Shown here: one piece after another, positions 8,179-15,330 of the stretch
How the letters are laid out: the number at the start of each line of letters is the position of its first letter
Numbering within the stretch: the first letter of the stretch is position 1
Assembly (NCBI GenBank): GCA_963838795.1
Contig: CAWISL010000001.1
Span: forward strand, 248,001 to 312,000
DNA from: JAIBJN01 sp963838795
GTDB lineage: Bacteria; Actinomycetota; Thermoleophilia; Gaiellales; Gaiellaceae
DNA: 64,000 bases
Direction: 5' to 3'
Position numbers and translations under genes: made by a program
Notes under the pieces: generated by a model
What the model was told of the DNA's origin: nothing
Seen by the model: the letters and a program-made list of their open reading frames with translations, nothing else
The model's database searches: none

Positions 8179-8664
8179 ATGGCCATGGCTGAGGGCGAGG
8201 ACGTGCGGCGGGACGTGCGCTACCGGGTCGGTCGTTGGCTTGGGGCGACGCTGCCGTCCGGGATCTTCGGTGTCCTTCTTCTCGGGAGCTTTGGCTTCCC
8301 GCTCGCCACCTGGCTGGAATGGCTCCAGGGCGGTCCGGGAGAGCCGCTCGGCGTCGAGGTCGCGATGCTGCTGGCCTGGCTGCTCTGCGCCCTGCTCGCC
8401 TACGCCTGGTGGTTTTCCGCCCGGCTGGGTACGGCGGAGTCGGGTGGACGTGACGAGCGCCGATTCCGGTTCAGCAGCCTCGCCACGGGCCGATACAGGG
8501 CCCCGGCGACGCCGGCCACCGTGAGCCCAATGACGAGGAAGAGAAGCGCGAGCGCGAACAGGCCCCCAGGCTCGGCCGACCTTGGCGGGGGCCCTGCCTT
8601 CGAGCCGTCCTCCTCGCGCGCGCCCACCGACCTGGAACCTTCCTCGGGCGCCTCCAAGGGATAG
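8179..8664 (+). CDS. Putative small membrane protein, 3' end overlaps convergent gene
   Basis: The frame starting MAMAEGEDVRRDVRY encodes two clear hydrophobic segments (LPSGIFGVLLLGSFGFPLATW and VAMLLAWLLCALLAYAWWF). It then turns into a low-complexity, Ser/Pro/Arg-rich tail that is antisense to the well-supported gene 8400..8777. The first 80 residues look like a real protein, but the tail from about residue 90 does not. Either the gene really overlaps its neighbour by 265 bases or its stop was lost. ATG at 8185 is an alternative start. The family is not recognised. Confidence 0.4.
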   Translation: MAMAEGEDVRRDVRYRVGRWLGATLPSGIFGVLLLGSFGFPLATWLEWLQGGPGEPLGVEVAMLLAWLLCALLAYAWWFSARLGTAESGGRDERRFRFSSLATGRYRAPATPATVSPMTRKRSASANRPPGSADLGGGPAFEPSSSRAPTDLEPSSGASKG

Positions 8665-8777
8665 CGTTCCCAGAGCTCGGTCATATCCTCCTGGCGGGTC
8701 TGCGCAACGGCCTCGGACACCCCGAGGGACGTCGCCGCGAGGAGGAGAGCGAGCAGCATGGAGAAGGCTCTCAGCAT
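8400..8777 (-). CDS. Hypothetical exported protein with signal peptide and C-terminal membrane helix
   Basis: 125 residues. An N-terminal signal peptide (MLRAFSMLLALLLAATSLGVSEAVA, with an AVA-Q cleavage site near 25) is followed by a short acidic/Pro-rich extracellular part. A membrane helix (FALALLFLVIGLTVAGVAGALY, about 74-95) and a basic tail complete it. It lies three bases downstream of the L,D-transpeptidase gene, so the two are probably one operon with an envelope role. The family is unknown. Confidence 0.7.
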   Translation of the reverse strand: MLRAFSMLLALLLAATSLGVSEAVAQTRQEDMTELWERYPLEAPEEGSRSVGAREEDGSKAGPPPRSAEPGGLFALALLFLVIGLTVAGVAGALYRPVARLLNRNRRSSRPPDSAVPSRAENHQA

Positions 8778-8780
8778 GGG

Positions 8781-9599
8781 TCAGGCGCGGATCGTGAGCG
8801 GCGTCCCGATCGGCATCAGCACTGCGAGACGCAGGATCGCCTCGTTTCGAAGCCTGATGCACCCGTGTGACACCCGTCCGGGAATCAGCCCGGGCTTGTT
8901 CGTTCCGTGGATGCCGACGAAGCCCCCTGCGGGCCAGTCTGTGAGCGCTGCCGAACGGCCGCTGGTCCCGAAGGCGATCGGGCCGTAGAACGAGTTTCGG
9001 TAGCGGGTGAGCTTGTTGCGCACGTAGAAGCGGCCCTTCGGAGTCGGGAACTCGGCGGTGCCGACGCCGACCCGTGCGGTGAAGACTGGTCGCCCGCCTC
9101 GCAAGAGGGTCGCCCGCTCGTCGCCGAGGTCGACGATCAGGTGCGTGCGAACGACCACATACCCTCCGAGCGCTGAGCGGGGAATCCAGCCCGTCGAGTT
9201 GTTTGGGAGGATGGGAAGACGCACACGCACCCAGAGCGAGCCGTTGACGCTCTGCTCGCGGCCCAGCACCAGCACGAGGTTCGTCGTCCCTTCGGGAGTT
9301 CGAGGGGCGACCCGGCCGACCGCGTCGAAGCCTGCGCCCGGCCCCGAGCGCGCGGTGACCGCTCTTCGCAGGGGCGACCACATCGACTCGGAGGCGGGGG
9401 AGCGCAACCGCTCGGGCGCCGGGATCTCGAACGCCGGCTCGGGTGGCTCGGCGAGGGCGACCGCCCCCAGGCCGGCCGAACCGACGCCCCCGAGCCCGCG
9501 GTCGCTCCCGCCGAGCCGGTCAAGCACGAAGAGTGCGCCGAGGCCGGCCAGGCCGAGGCCGGCGACGATCGCAATCCGACCTCGGCCGTCCAGCCTCAT
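8781..9599 (-). CDS. L,D-transpeptidase (YkuD domain)
   Basis: A 272-residue envelope enzyme likely to form 3-3 peptidoglycan cross-links or attach proteins to the wall. It has an N-terminal membrane anchor (IAIVAGLGLAGLGALFVLD) and an SH3-like region with WIPRSALGGY. The C-terminal YkuD domain contains VGIHGTNKPGLIPGRVSHGCIR, so the HxnSHGCxR catalytic motif with Cys near residue 247 is complete. Its ATG overlaps the stop of the upstream ferritin-like gene (ATGA), and a small membrane protein gene follows. Confidence 0.9.
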   Translation of the reverse strand: MRLDGRGRIAIVAGLGLAGLGALFVLDRLGGSDRGLGGVGSAGLGAVALAEPPEPAFEIPAPERLRSPASESMWSPLRRAVTARSGPGAGFDAVGRVAPRTPEGTTNLVLVLGREQSVNGSLWVRVRLPILPNNSTGWIPRSALGGYVVVRTHLIVDLGDERATLLRGGRPVFTARVGVGTAEFPTPKGRFYVRNKLTRYRNSFYGPIAFGTSGRSAALTDWPAGGFVGIHGTNKPGLIPGRVSHGCIRLRNEAILRLAVLMPIGTPLTIRA

Positions 9600-10306
9600 C
9601 CCGTGAAGAGCGGCTTCTTCGACGCCTTCGTCTTCGGCGTGCGCGCGACGAAGCCGGTGTTGCGCACCAGGCGAAGGGTCTCCGCCTTCGACGTGCCCTG
9701 GTCGAACGGCTCTACGGCGGGACGGCTGCCGGCGATGTACCTGATCCAGGCTGCATGACGCGCCTCCACCGAGTGGATGCCGACGGCGGCAGCCAACACC
9801 TGCGGCGACTCGATCTTGTGCGCCTGACCCTTGTAGGCGGCGGTCCCGAGGTCCTCGAAGGCGACCGCCGTGCGGATGAAGCTCGGCGGGTCCTCCGTGA
9901 CGCCGCGAAAGTCGAAGAACGGCCTCGCGACGGCCTTACGACCGAGCACGCCGCGCAGCGCCTTGACATGGGCGCGCTCCACCGCGCCGACGACCCGCGT
10001 CAGACGAGCGGCAGGCCCGGCGAGGGCGCCCTTCCGCTCGGCCTCCGTGTAGAAGGCGTCCTGCAGATACTCGAGCGTGAGCGCGTAGTTGAGGATGTCG
10101 ACGTCGCCGCGCGCCAAGGCCGCAGTCGCCGTCGGCGGGTGCCCCAGTGCGACGACGGCCGCGATGCCGCCTCCGGCGGCCTGCAGGAAGCCCTTCCGGG
10201 ACGACCGTGGGAGCCGGTGTTGCGCTTCCCTGATCGCGCCGTCGCGGTCGAGGTCCTCGAGCGCCAGGTCGGGAATGTCTCGAAATGTCACGGTGCCCCC
10301 TTTCAT
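9596..10306 (-). CDS. Ferritin-like domain protein with twin-arginine-like leader (paralog 2)
   Basis: 236 residues. The leader SSRKGFLQAAGGGIAAVVALG resembles a Tat signal. The body is a four-helix ferritin-like domain of the DUF4439/desiccation-associated type: ILNYALTLEYLQDAFYTEAE has the helix-1 Glu, and VVGAVERAHVKAL gives an E-x-x-H pair. The C-terminal segment EARHAAWIRYIAG is shared with the neighbouring paralog, indicating duplication. Whether metal is bound and its role are unknown. It overlaps the upstream paralog by ATGA and the downstream transpeptidase by ATGA. Confidence 0.8.
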   Translation of the reverse strand: MKGGTVTFRDIPDLALEDLDRDGAIREAQHRLPRSSRKGFLQAAGGGIAAVVALGHPPTATAALARGDVDILNYALTLEYLQDAFYTEAERKGALAGPAARLTRVVGAVERAHVKALRGVLGRKAVARPFFDFRGVTEDPPSFIRTAVAFEDLGTAAYKGQAHKIESPQVLAAAVGIHSVEARHAAWIRYIAGSRPAVEPFDQGTSKAETLRLVRNTGFVARTPKTKASKKPLFTG

Positions 10307-10926
10307 GCCTCCTGAATGAACCCGAGGTCGTCGAGTCGCTCATCGACCTCGGTGCGCGAGAGCGGCTGGTCGACCGCTTCCGACGCCGGAGGCGTGCCCG
10401 CGATCGCCCTGATCCACGCGGCGTGCCGGGCGTCCACCGAGACGACCGTGGCCGCCGCCTGCAGGCCCGCCTTCGTAAGGTTGGCCGCCTGCCCGTTGTA
10501 CGCCGCGACCGCGAGGTCCTCGAGCGCGGCCGCCGCGGCTGCGAACGCCGCCGAATCGCTCGTCGAGTCGCCGAAGTCCGTCGGCGGCGCCTCCCGTGCG
10601 GAGGATCCCAGCGCCTCCCGCAGATAGGCGACGTGCTCTCGTTCGTGCGACGCCGCCACCTTGGCGAAGTCGAGCAGCTCCCCATCGAGCTCGGCCCGCT
10701 CGACCGCCTCGGCGTAGAAGGCGCTTTGCACCTGCTCGAGGAGCAGGGCGAAGTTGTAGATCTCCGCGTCCTGCTCCGGGGACTGGGCAGAGGCTGCAAG
10801 CCTCGGTAGGCCTGCCGCCACCGCCCCGCCGACCAAGAGCGTGCCCCCGATGACGATTCCGCGCTTCACAAACCTGCCCCGCGAAGTCGGGTCGTCGACC
10901 CGCGGGTAGCCCGGGATGCCTGCCAC
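10303..10926 (-). CDS. Ferritin-like domain protein with signal/anchor (paralog 1)
   Basis: 207 residues from a GTG at 10926 that follows a strong AAGGAGG eight bases upstream. This start is preferred over the longer frame beginning at 11001. The leader has RFVKRGIVIGGTLLVGGAVAAG, then the ferritin-like helices: AEIYNFALLLEQVQSAFYAE, SHEREHVAYLREAL, and DARHAAWIRAIAG near the end. The layout matches the downstream paralog. It is the first gene of a four-gene minus-strand operon with that paralog, the L,D-transpeptidase and the small membrane protein, pointing to an envelope location. Confidence 0.82.
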   Translation of the reverse strand: MAGIPGYPRVDDPTSRGRFVKRGIVIGGTLLVGGAVAAGLPRLAASAQSPEQDAEIYNFALLLEQVQSAFYAEAVERAELDGELLDFAKVAASHEREHVAYLREALGSSAREAPPTDFGDSTSDSAAFAAAAAALEDLAVAAYNGQAANLTKAGLQAAATVVSVDARHAAWIRAIAGTPPASEAVDQPLSRTEVDERLDDLGFIQEA

Positions 10927-11027
10927 AGTAATCCCCTCCTTGTTCCAGACGCCGGTCGTTGTTCGTAGCCCGCGCGGTTTCGGTTCGGTCCGGCTGGCCA
11001 CGTCCGAGGGGTCAGTAGACTCGTGCC

Positions 11028-12128
11028 ATGAGCCTCATCTCCTTCGCCCGCGGTTTCCCGGGCCCGGATCTGCTTCCGATCGACGAGTTCGGCGACTGCG
11101 CCAAGGCGGCGCTCGCGCGCGACGGCGCGACGGCCCTCAACTACGGCCCGCCGCTCGGCTACGTGCCGCTGCGCGAATGGATCGCCGAGCGCCACGACGT
11201 CGACGCCGCACGAGTGATGATCACGAACGGGTCGCTCCAGGCCTTCAGCTTCATCGCGCGGCATCACGTTCAGGCCGGGGCGAAGGTGTTCGTGGAGGCT
11301 CCGTGCTACGACCGCTCGCTCCAGATCCTGCGCCGCTTGGGCGCCGACGTCGCGACCGTGCCTCTCTCCGATGACGGCCTCGACATCGACGCCCTCGAGG
11401 GAGCGCTCGCCGAGACGGACGGCCCGAGCATCGTCTACACGATCCCCACCTTTCAGAACCCGAGTGGGCGCACCCTCTCGGAGCCGAATCGCCATCGGCT
11501 CGTCGACGTGGCCCGCGCCCACGGCGCCGTCATTCTCGAGGACGATCCCTACGGCCTCCTCCGCTTCGGAGGCGAAGGCCTGCCCCGCCTCTTCGAGCTC
11601 GCGGGCGGCGAGGGAGCGATGCTCCTGTCCTCGTTCTCGAAGACGGTCGCCCCGGGCATCCGCGTCGGCTTCGCCATCCTCCCGGAGGAGCTGATGGGGG
11701 CGATGCAGACCCTCATCCTCGAGAACTACGTCTCGCCGGTGATGTTCGTCGAGGCGACGCTTTACGAGTTCGTCTCCCGAGGACGCTTCGACCCGAACAT
11801 CGAAGCGATCCAGGAGGCGCTGCGCGTCCGCCGCGACGCCATGATCTCGGCGCTCGCGCGCGAGATGCCAGAGGGGACGCGCTGGAACGAGCCGAACGGC
11901 GGCTACTTCCTCTGGGTCGATCTCCCCGGCGGGCTGAGGGCGGAGAGCCTCCTTTCCCAGGCCGATGAGGTTGGCGTCGCCTTCATCAAGGGGCCCGACT
12001 TCTTCTACGACGGGGGCGGGGAGTCGTCGCTTCGGTTGGCGTTCTCCTACGAGCGGCCGGACGCGATCGACGAAGGCGTCTCCCGGCTCGGGCGGCTCGT
12101 GCGCGACGCTGTCGCCGTCCCGGCGTGA
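11028..12128 (+). CDS. PLP-dependent aminotransferase (class I/II, 2-aminoadipate/LysN-like)
   Basis: A fold-type I aminotransferase of 366 residues. Motifs in order are YGPPLGYVPLREWIA, ITNGSLQAF, YTIPTFQNPSGRTLS (Asn that contacts PLP), ILEDDPYGLLRF (Asp for the pyridine N), the Schiff-base lysine in SSFSKTVAPGIRVGF, and a C-terminal Arg in SSLRLAFSYE. The order resembles aminoadipate or aromatic aminotransferases. The substrate cannot be fixed from sequence. TAGACT ends 6 bases before the ATG, a leaderless-type promoter. A cupin-TPR gene overlaps the stop. Confidence 0.88.
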   Translation: MSLISFARGFPGPDLLPIDEFGDCAKAALARDGATALNYGPPLGYVPLREWIAERHDVDAARVMITNGSLQAFSFIARHHVQAGAKVFVEAPCYDRSLQILRRLGADVATVPLSDDGLDIDALEGALAETDGPSIVYTIPTFQNPSGRTLSEPNRHRLVDVARAHGAVILEDDPYGLLRFGGEGLPRLFELAGGEGAMLLSSFSKTVAPGIRVGFAILPEELMGAMQTLILENYVSPVMFVEATLYEFVSRGRFDPNIEAIQEALRVRRDAMISALAREMPEGTRWNEPNGGYFLWVDLPGGLRAESLLSQADEVGVAFIKGPDFFYDGGGESSLRLAFSYERPDAIDEGVSRLGRLVRDAVAVPA

Positions 12129-12757
12129 CATCGCGCGCCTTCGAGACGGCGCACCTCGACGAGCTCGGCCGCTTCGGTGGGGAGTTCGACACGATCCCGA
12201 TCCGGATCCCGCTCGGCATCGCCGCCTTCGGCGTCAACGCCTACGGCGCGCGCGACGCCGGTGGGCAGGTGATCGAAGAGCACGACGAGCTCGGCGCCGG
12301 AGCGGGGCGCCACGAGGAGCTCTACCTCGTCCTCGCGGGCCGCGCGCGCTTCACCGTGGCCGGCGAAGAGCTCGACGCGCCCCCCGGGACGCTCGTCTTC
12401 GTGCGCGACCCGGCGACCCGCCGCGGCGCGGTGGCGGCCGAGCCCGACACGACCGTCCTCGTCGTCGGCGGCACGGTCGGGAAGGCCTTCGAGCCGTCCC
12501 CCTGGGAGTCCTGGCTCGAGGCGCTGCCCTCGTACGAGGCGAAGGACTTCGACGCAGCCGCGGCCGTGCTCGAGCGGGCGCTCGCAGCGCATCCGGACAA
12601 CCCGAACATCCTCTACAACCTCGCCTGCTGCGAGGCGCTCGCGGGCCGGCGCGAGGCGGCGCTCGCTCACCTCACGCGGGCGGCGGAGCTCGACCCGCGC
12701 ATGCGCGAGTGGGCGGCCACCGATCCGGATCTCGACTCGATCCGAGACGCGCTCTGA
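12125..12757 (+). CDS. Cupin domain protein with C-terminal TPR
   Basis: 210 residues starting at a GTG that overlaps the aminotransferase stop (GTGA). The N-terminal half is a small beta-barrel cupin (ELYLVLAGRARFTVAGEELDAPPGTLVFV, with the second cupin motif PATRRGAVAAEPDT). From about residue 130 there are TPR-like helices (AHPDNPNILYNLACCEALAGRREAALAHLTRAAELDP). It has few metal-ligand His residues, so it may bind a ligand rather than catalyse. Translational coupling ties it to the aminotransferase. Confidence 0.78.
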   Translation: MTSRAFETAHLDELGRFGGEFDTIPIRIPLGIAAFGVNAYGARDAGGQVIEEHDELGAGAGRHEELYLVLAGRARFTVAGEELDAPPGTLVFVRDPATRRGAVAAEPDTTVLVVGGTVGKAFEPSPWESWLEALPSYEAKDFDAAAAVLERALAAHPDNPNILYNLACCEALAGRREAALAHLTRAAELDPRMREWAATDPDLDSIRDAL

Positions 12758-12924
12758 AGAACCCGAACCAGAACGAAGCCTTGAGCCGTCGCGACGCCCT
12801 GGGCGGCGCGCTGCAGCGTCCTCGGTTGCGCCCGTAGCCTCCGGCTACGAACGCGCCCTGCGTCCTTGCATCGCACTCACCCAGGACGCCGCGCCGAAGA
12901 AGCGTCCTTCTGGTTCGAGTTCTA
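12758..12924. repeat. Type-2 palindromic element, long copy (D)
   Basis: About 167 bases bounded by imperfect inverted repeats: AGAACCCGAACCAGAACGAA on the left and, on the right, the complement of a copy reading AGAACTCGAACCAGAAGGAC. The centre carries GTAGCCTCCGGCTAC, itself a palindrome. A block of about 55 bases around it aligns with the core of the type-1 copy at 62022. It fills the whole gap between two convergent genes: its left end touches the TGA of the cupin-TPR gene and its right end supplies the TAG of the small Cys protein. Confidence 0.7.
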
Positions 12925-13098
12925 GGCGGCGGCGTGGGCCCGGAGCTGGGGGCGGGCGACGAGCCGCGCCTGGTCGGGCGGCTCCAGCCTGGCCGCCTTC
13001 GCCGACCTGAAGGTCGGGCACGGCCCGTCCGCCAGAGCACAGAGTGCCGCCTGGCGGAAATAGCAGTCTTTGCAGGTGATTTGCCGCCGCTTCGCCAT
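12922..13098 (-). CDS. Small Cys-rich protein (58 aa), zinc-ribbon-like
   Basis: ATG at 13098 opens MAKRRQITCKDCYFRQAALC, then PCPTFRSAK. This gives C-x2-C, then two more Cys 7 and 7 residues on, a spacing suited to a small zinc site. A basic, Arg/Ala-rich tail follows and ends in the TAG supplied by the repeat element. A TAAGAT hexamer lies about 16 bases upstream. No family name is known to me. Size and basic charge suggest a nucleic-acid-binding or ribosome-associated factor, which is a guess. Confidence 0.6.
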   Translation of the reverse strand: MAKRRQITCKDCYFRQAALCALADGPCPTFRSAKAARLEPPDQARLVARPQLRAHAAA

Positions 13099-13209
13099 AG
13101 ATCAGGGGGCGCCCATCTTATGGCTGCGCACCGTTCGGGTTAAGTGTTGCCGCTACGAAAAACACGCAATTTCCGCAAGGTTCCGCTGGGCTGTTGACCG
13201 TGGAGAAAA

Positions 13210-14202
13210 CTACGAGGTCGTCAGCACGGACAACGCCTCGTCGAAGGTCGAGACGGGAATCACCTCGAGATCGTCGACCGCGTCTCTCGCCTCCTCGAAG
13301 TTGGCGTCGGGCACGAGGAAGACGTCCGCGCCGGCGTCGCGCGCGCCGATCGCCTTCTGCTTCACGCCCCCGATGGGGAGCACGGTGCCGTCGAGCGCGA
13401 GCTCGCCTGTGGCGACGACCGTCCGCCCGCGGTTGAGGTCCTCGCCCAGCTCGTCGACGATGTCGAGCGCGAAGGCGAGCCCCGCCGACGGCCCGCCGAT
13501 CGCGCCCGCGTCGATCTCGATGTCGAGCGGGAACTCGAAGTCCTCCGTGTCCTGCACCTCGACGCCCATGACCGCCCGCTCGGGATCGTCCTGCGCGGCC
13601 CTCGTCCCGACCGTGAGCCCGCTCACCGGCTTCTCCTCCCGCCTCACGTCGAGCTCCACGTCGTCGCCCGGCGTGACGTCCGCGAACGCGTCCCGGAGCT
13701 CCTCGGTCGTCTCGACGTCGCGACCGTTCACGCCCACGATGACGTCGCCGACCTGCAGCACGCCGTCGGCGGGCGAGTCGGGCACGACCAGCCTGACCTC
13801 GGCTCCGAGTGGTATCACGTCGACGTCCTCGCCCAGGTGCTCCAGCGCCACGGCGATGGCCACGAGCTGCGAGCGCGACATGGCGTTGAGGCTCGAGGCG
13901 CGGCGCTGCTGGTCGCTGACCCCTTGAGGGTTCAGCACGTCTTCCGGAAGCAGCGACGCGCCCTCGTGGATGCCCGGGAAGAGCCGCTCGAGCAGATTCG
14001 CGCGCCCGACGCGGACGTCGACCATATAGATGCCGCTCCCCTCCTCGTCCGCGCCCTCGCCCGGAATCTCCACGAGCGGGTCGGTCGGGCGTGCCTTGTC
14101 AGGAAGGACGATGTAGTGATCGGACTGAATCCAGGTAAGGGCGAGCCCGACGAGCACCACGAGCAGGGCGATCGAGAGCAGGACGGCAAGGCGGCGGCGC
14201 AT
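13210..14202 (-). CDS. PDZ-domain Lon-like serine protease (YlbL family)
   Basis: 330 residues. An N-terminal membrane anchor (RRLAVLLSIALLVVLVGLAL) precedes a PDZ domain (VVPDSPADGVLQVGDVIVGVNG, about 145-165). A C-terminal S16 Lon-type proteolytic domain has the catalytic Ser in GGPSAGLAFALDIV and Lys in GVKQKAIGARDAG. The active site faces outward given the single N-terminal anchor. ATG 14202 is chosen because it begins the anchor; the longer frame upstream is made of repeat-element sequence. Confidence 0.9.
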   Translation of the reverse strand: MRRRLAVLLSIALLVVLVGLALTWIQSDHYIVLPDKARPTDPLVEIPGEGADEEGSGIYMVDVRVGRANLLERLFPGIHEGASLLPEDVLNPQGVSDQQRRASSLNAMSRSQLVAIAVALEHLGEDVDVIPLGAEVRLVVPDSPADGVLQVGDVIVGVNGRDVETTEELRDAFADVTPGDDVELDVRREEKPVSGLTVGTRAAQDDPERAVMGVEVQDTEDFEFPLDIEIDAGAIGGPSAGLAFALDIVDELGEDLNRGRTVVATGELALDGTVLPIGGVKQKAIGARDAGADVFLVPDANFEEARDAVDDLEVIPVSTFDEALSVLTTS

Positions 14203-14245
14203 CCAGCGATCGTAGCCCCGAGGTCTCGAGCCGGGCGCCGCTCGA

Positions 14246-14413
14246 CTAGGGGGTTTGGCGGAACGTCGCTCGTCGAAGGGGTGCGATGGTCGTTCCGAGA
14301 CAAGGACGCAGGGAGCGCTCGTAGCCAAAGCTACGGGCGCGACCGAGGACACAGTCCTCGGGGCGAGCAGCGCAGCCCGGCGACACAGGCTGCGTTTCGT
14401 CAAACCCTCCTAG
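14246..14413. repeat. Type-1 palindromic element, long copy (A)
   Basis: 168 bases bounded by CTAG. The left end (CTAGGGGGTTTGGCGGAACG) and right end (CGTTTCGTCAAACCCTCCTA) are imperfect inverted repeats. In inverted orientation it matches the copy at 62022-62194 over its whole length, with an identical 49-base run at 14278-14326 against 62113-62161. The right-end TAG is the stop codon of mdh on the minus strand. It lies between mdh and the downstream protease gene, where it could form a large hairpin in the transcript. Confidence 0.82.
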
Positions 14414-15330
14414 CTGAGGACGGAGACGACGTCGCGCACGGCGGCGGCGGATTCACCCATCGCGGTCCGTTCGGCCTCGGTCAGGTCGAGCTCGACGATC
14501 TCCTCGATGCCTGCGGCGCCGAGCTTCACCGGGACTCCCATGTACAGGTCGTCGATCCCGTACTCGCCCTCGAGCAGGGCGGTGCACGGAAGGACGCGCT
14601 TCTGGTCGAGCATGACCGCGTCGACCATCTGCGCGACCGCGGCGCCCGGCGCGTACCAGGCCGAGGTGCCGAGCAGCTCCACGACCTCGCCGCCGCCCTT
14701 GCGCGTGCGCTCGACCATCGACTCGATCGCCTCGGCCGAGGCGAGCTTCGTCAGCGGGACGCCCCCGACCGACGTCGCGGACACGACCGGCACCATCTGG
14801 TCGCCGTGGCCGCCGAGCACCATCGCGGTGACGTCCTTCGCCGAGGCGCCGGTCTCCCAGGCGATGAAGGCGCTGAAGCGTGCGGTGTCGAGGATGCCGG
14901 CCATGCCGAGCACACGCTCGCGCGGCCAGCCGGAGACGTTCTTGGCCACGTGGCACATGGCGTCGAGCGGGTTCGACACGATCATGAGGATCGCCTCGGG
15001 CGAGCGCTCCACCGCCTCGCGGGTGACGGAGCCGACGATCTGCTCGTTCGTCGTCACGAGGTCGTCACGGCTCATGCCGGGCTTTCGCGGGAGCCCGGCC
15101 GTGATGACGACGACGTCGGAACCGGCGGTCTCGTCGTAGCCGTTCGAGCCGGTGATCGTCGGCTCGTAGCCGAGCACCGGTCCCGCCTCGTTCAGGTCGA
15201 GGGCCTTTCCCTGCGGCAGCCCTTCCTTGATGTCCACGAGCACGACGTCCGCGTAGTCGCGCCGCGCGATCTCCTGGGCGGCCGTCGCGCCGACGTTGCC
15301 CGCCCCGACCACTGTCACTTTCCGTCTCAA
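14410..15330 (-). CDS. mdh: Malate dehydrogenase
   Basis: 306-residue NAD-dependent enzyme of the LDH-like MDH group, which oxidises malate to oxaloacetate. It has the Rossmann start VTVVGAGNVGATAA and the substrate-loop Arg motif GLPRKPGMSRDDL; the Arg in place of the LDH Gln indicates malate. IVSNPLDAM and the catalytic His in VLGGHGDQMVPV complete the set. The TTG start at 15330 overlaps the TGA of icd (TTGA), so the two are cotranscribed and coupled. The stop is provided by a type-1 repeat element. Confidence 0.94.
   Translation of the reverse strand: MRRKVTVVGAGNVGATAAQEIARRDYADVVLVDIKEGLPQGKALDLNEAGPVLGYEPTITGSNGYDETAGSDVVVITAGLPRKPGMSRDDLVTTNEQIVGSVTREAVERSPEAILMIVSNPLDAMCHVAKNVSGWPRERVLGMAGILDTARFSAFIAWETGASAKDVTAMVLGGHGDQMVPVVSATSVGGVPLTKLASAEAIESMVERTRKGGGEVVELLGTSAWYAPGAAVAQMVDAVMLDQKRVLPCTALLEGEYGIDDLYMGVPVKLGAAGIEEIVELDLTEAERTAMGESAAAVRDVVSVLS

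Noticed and set aside
14203..14403. Longer N-terminus for the PDZ protease
   Set aside because: It is encoded by the type-1 repeat element, and the membrane anchor starts at 14202.
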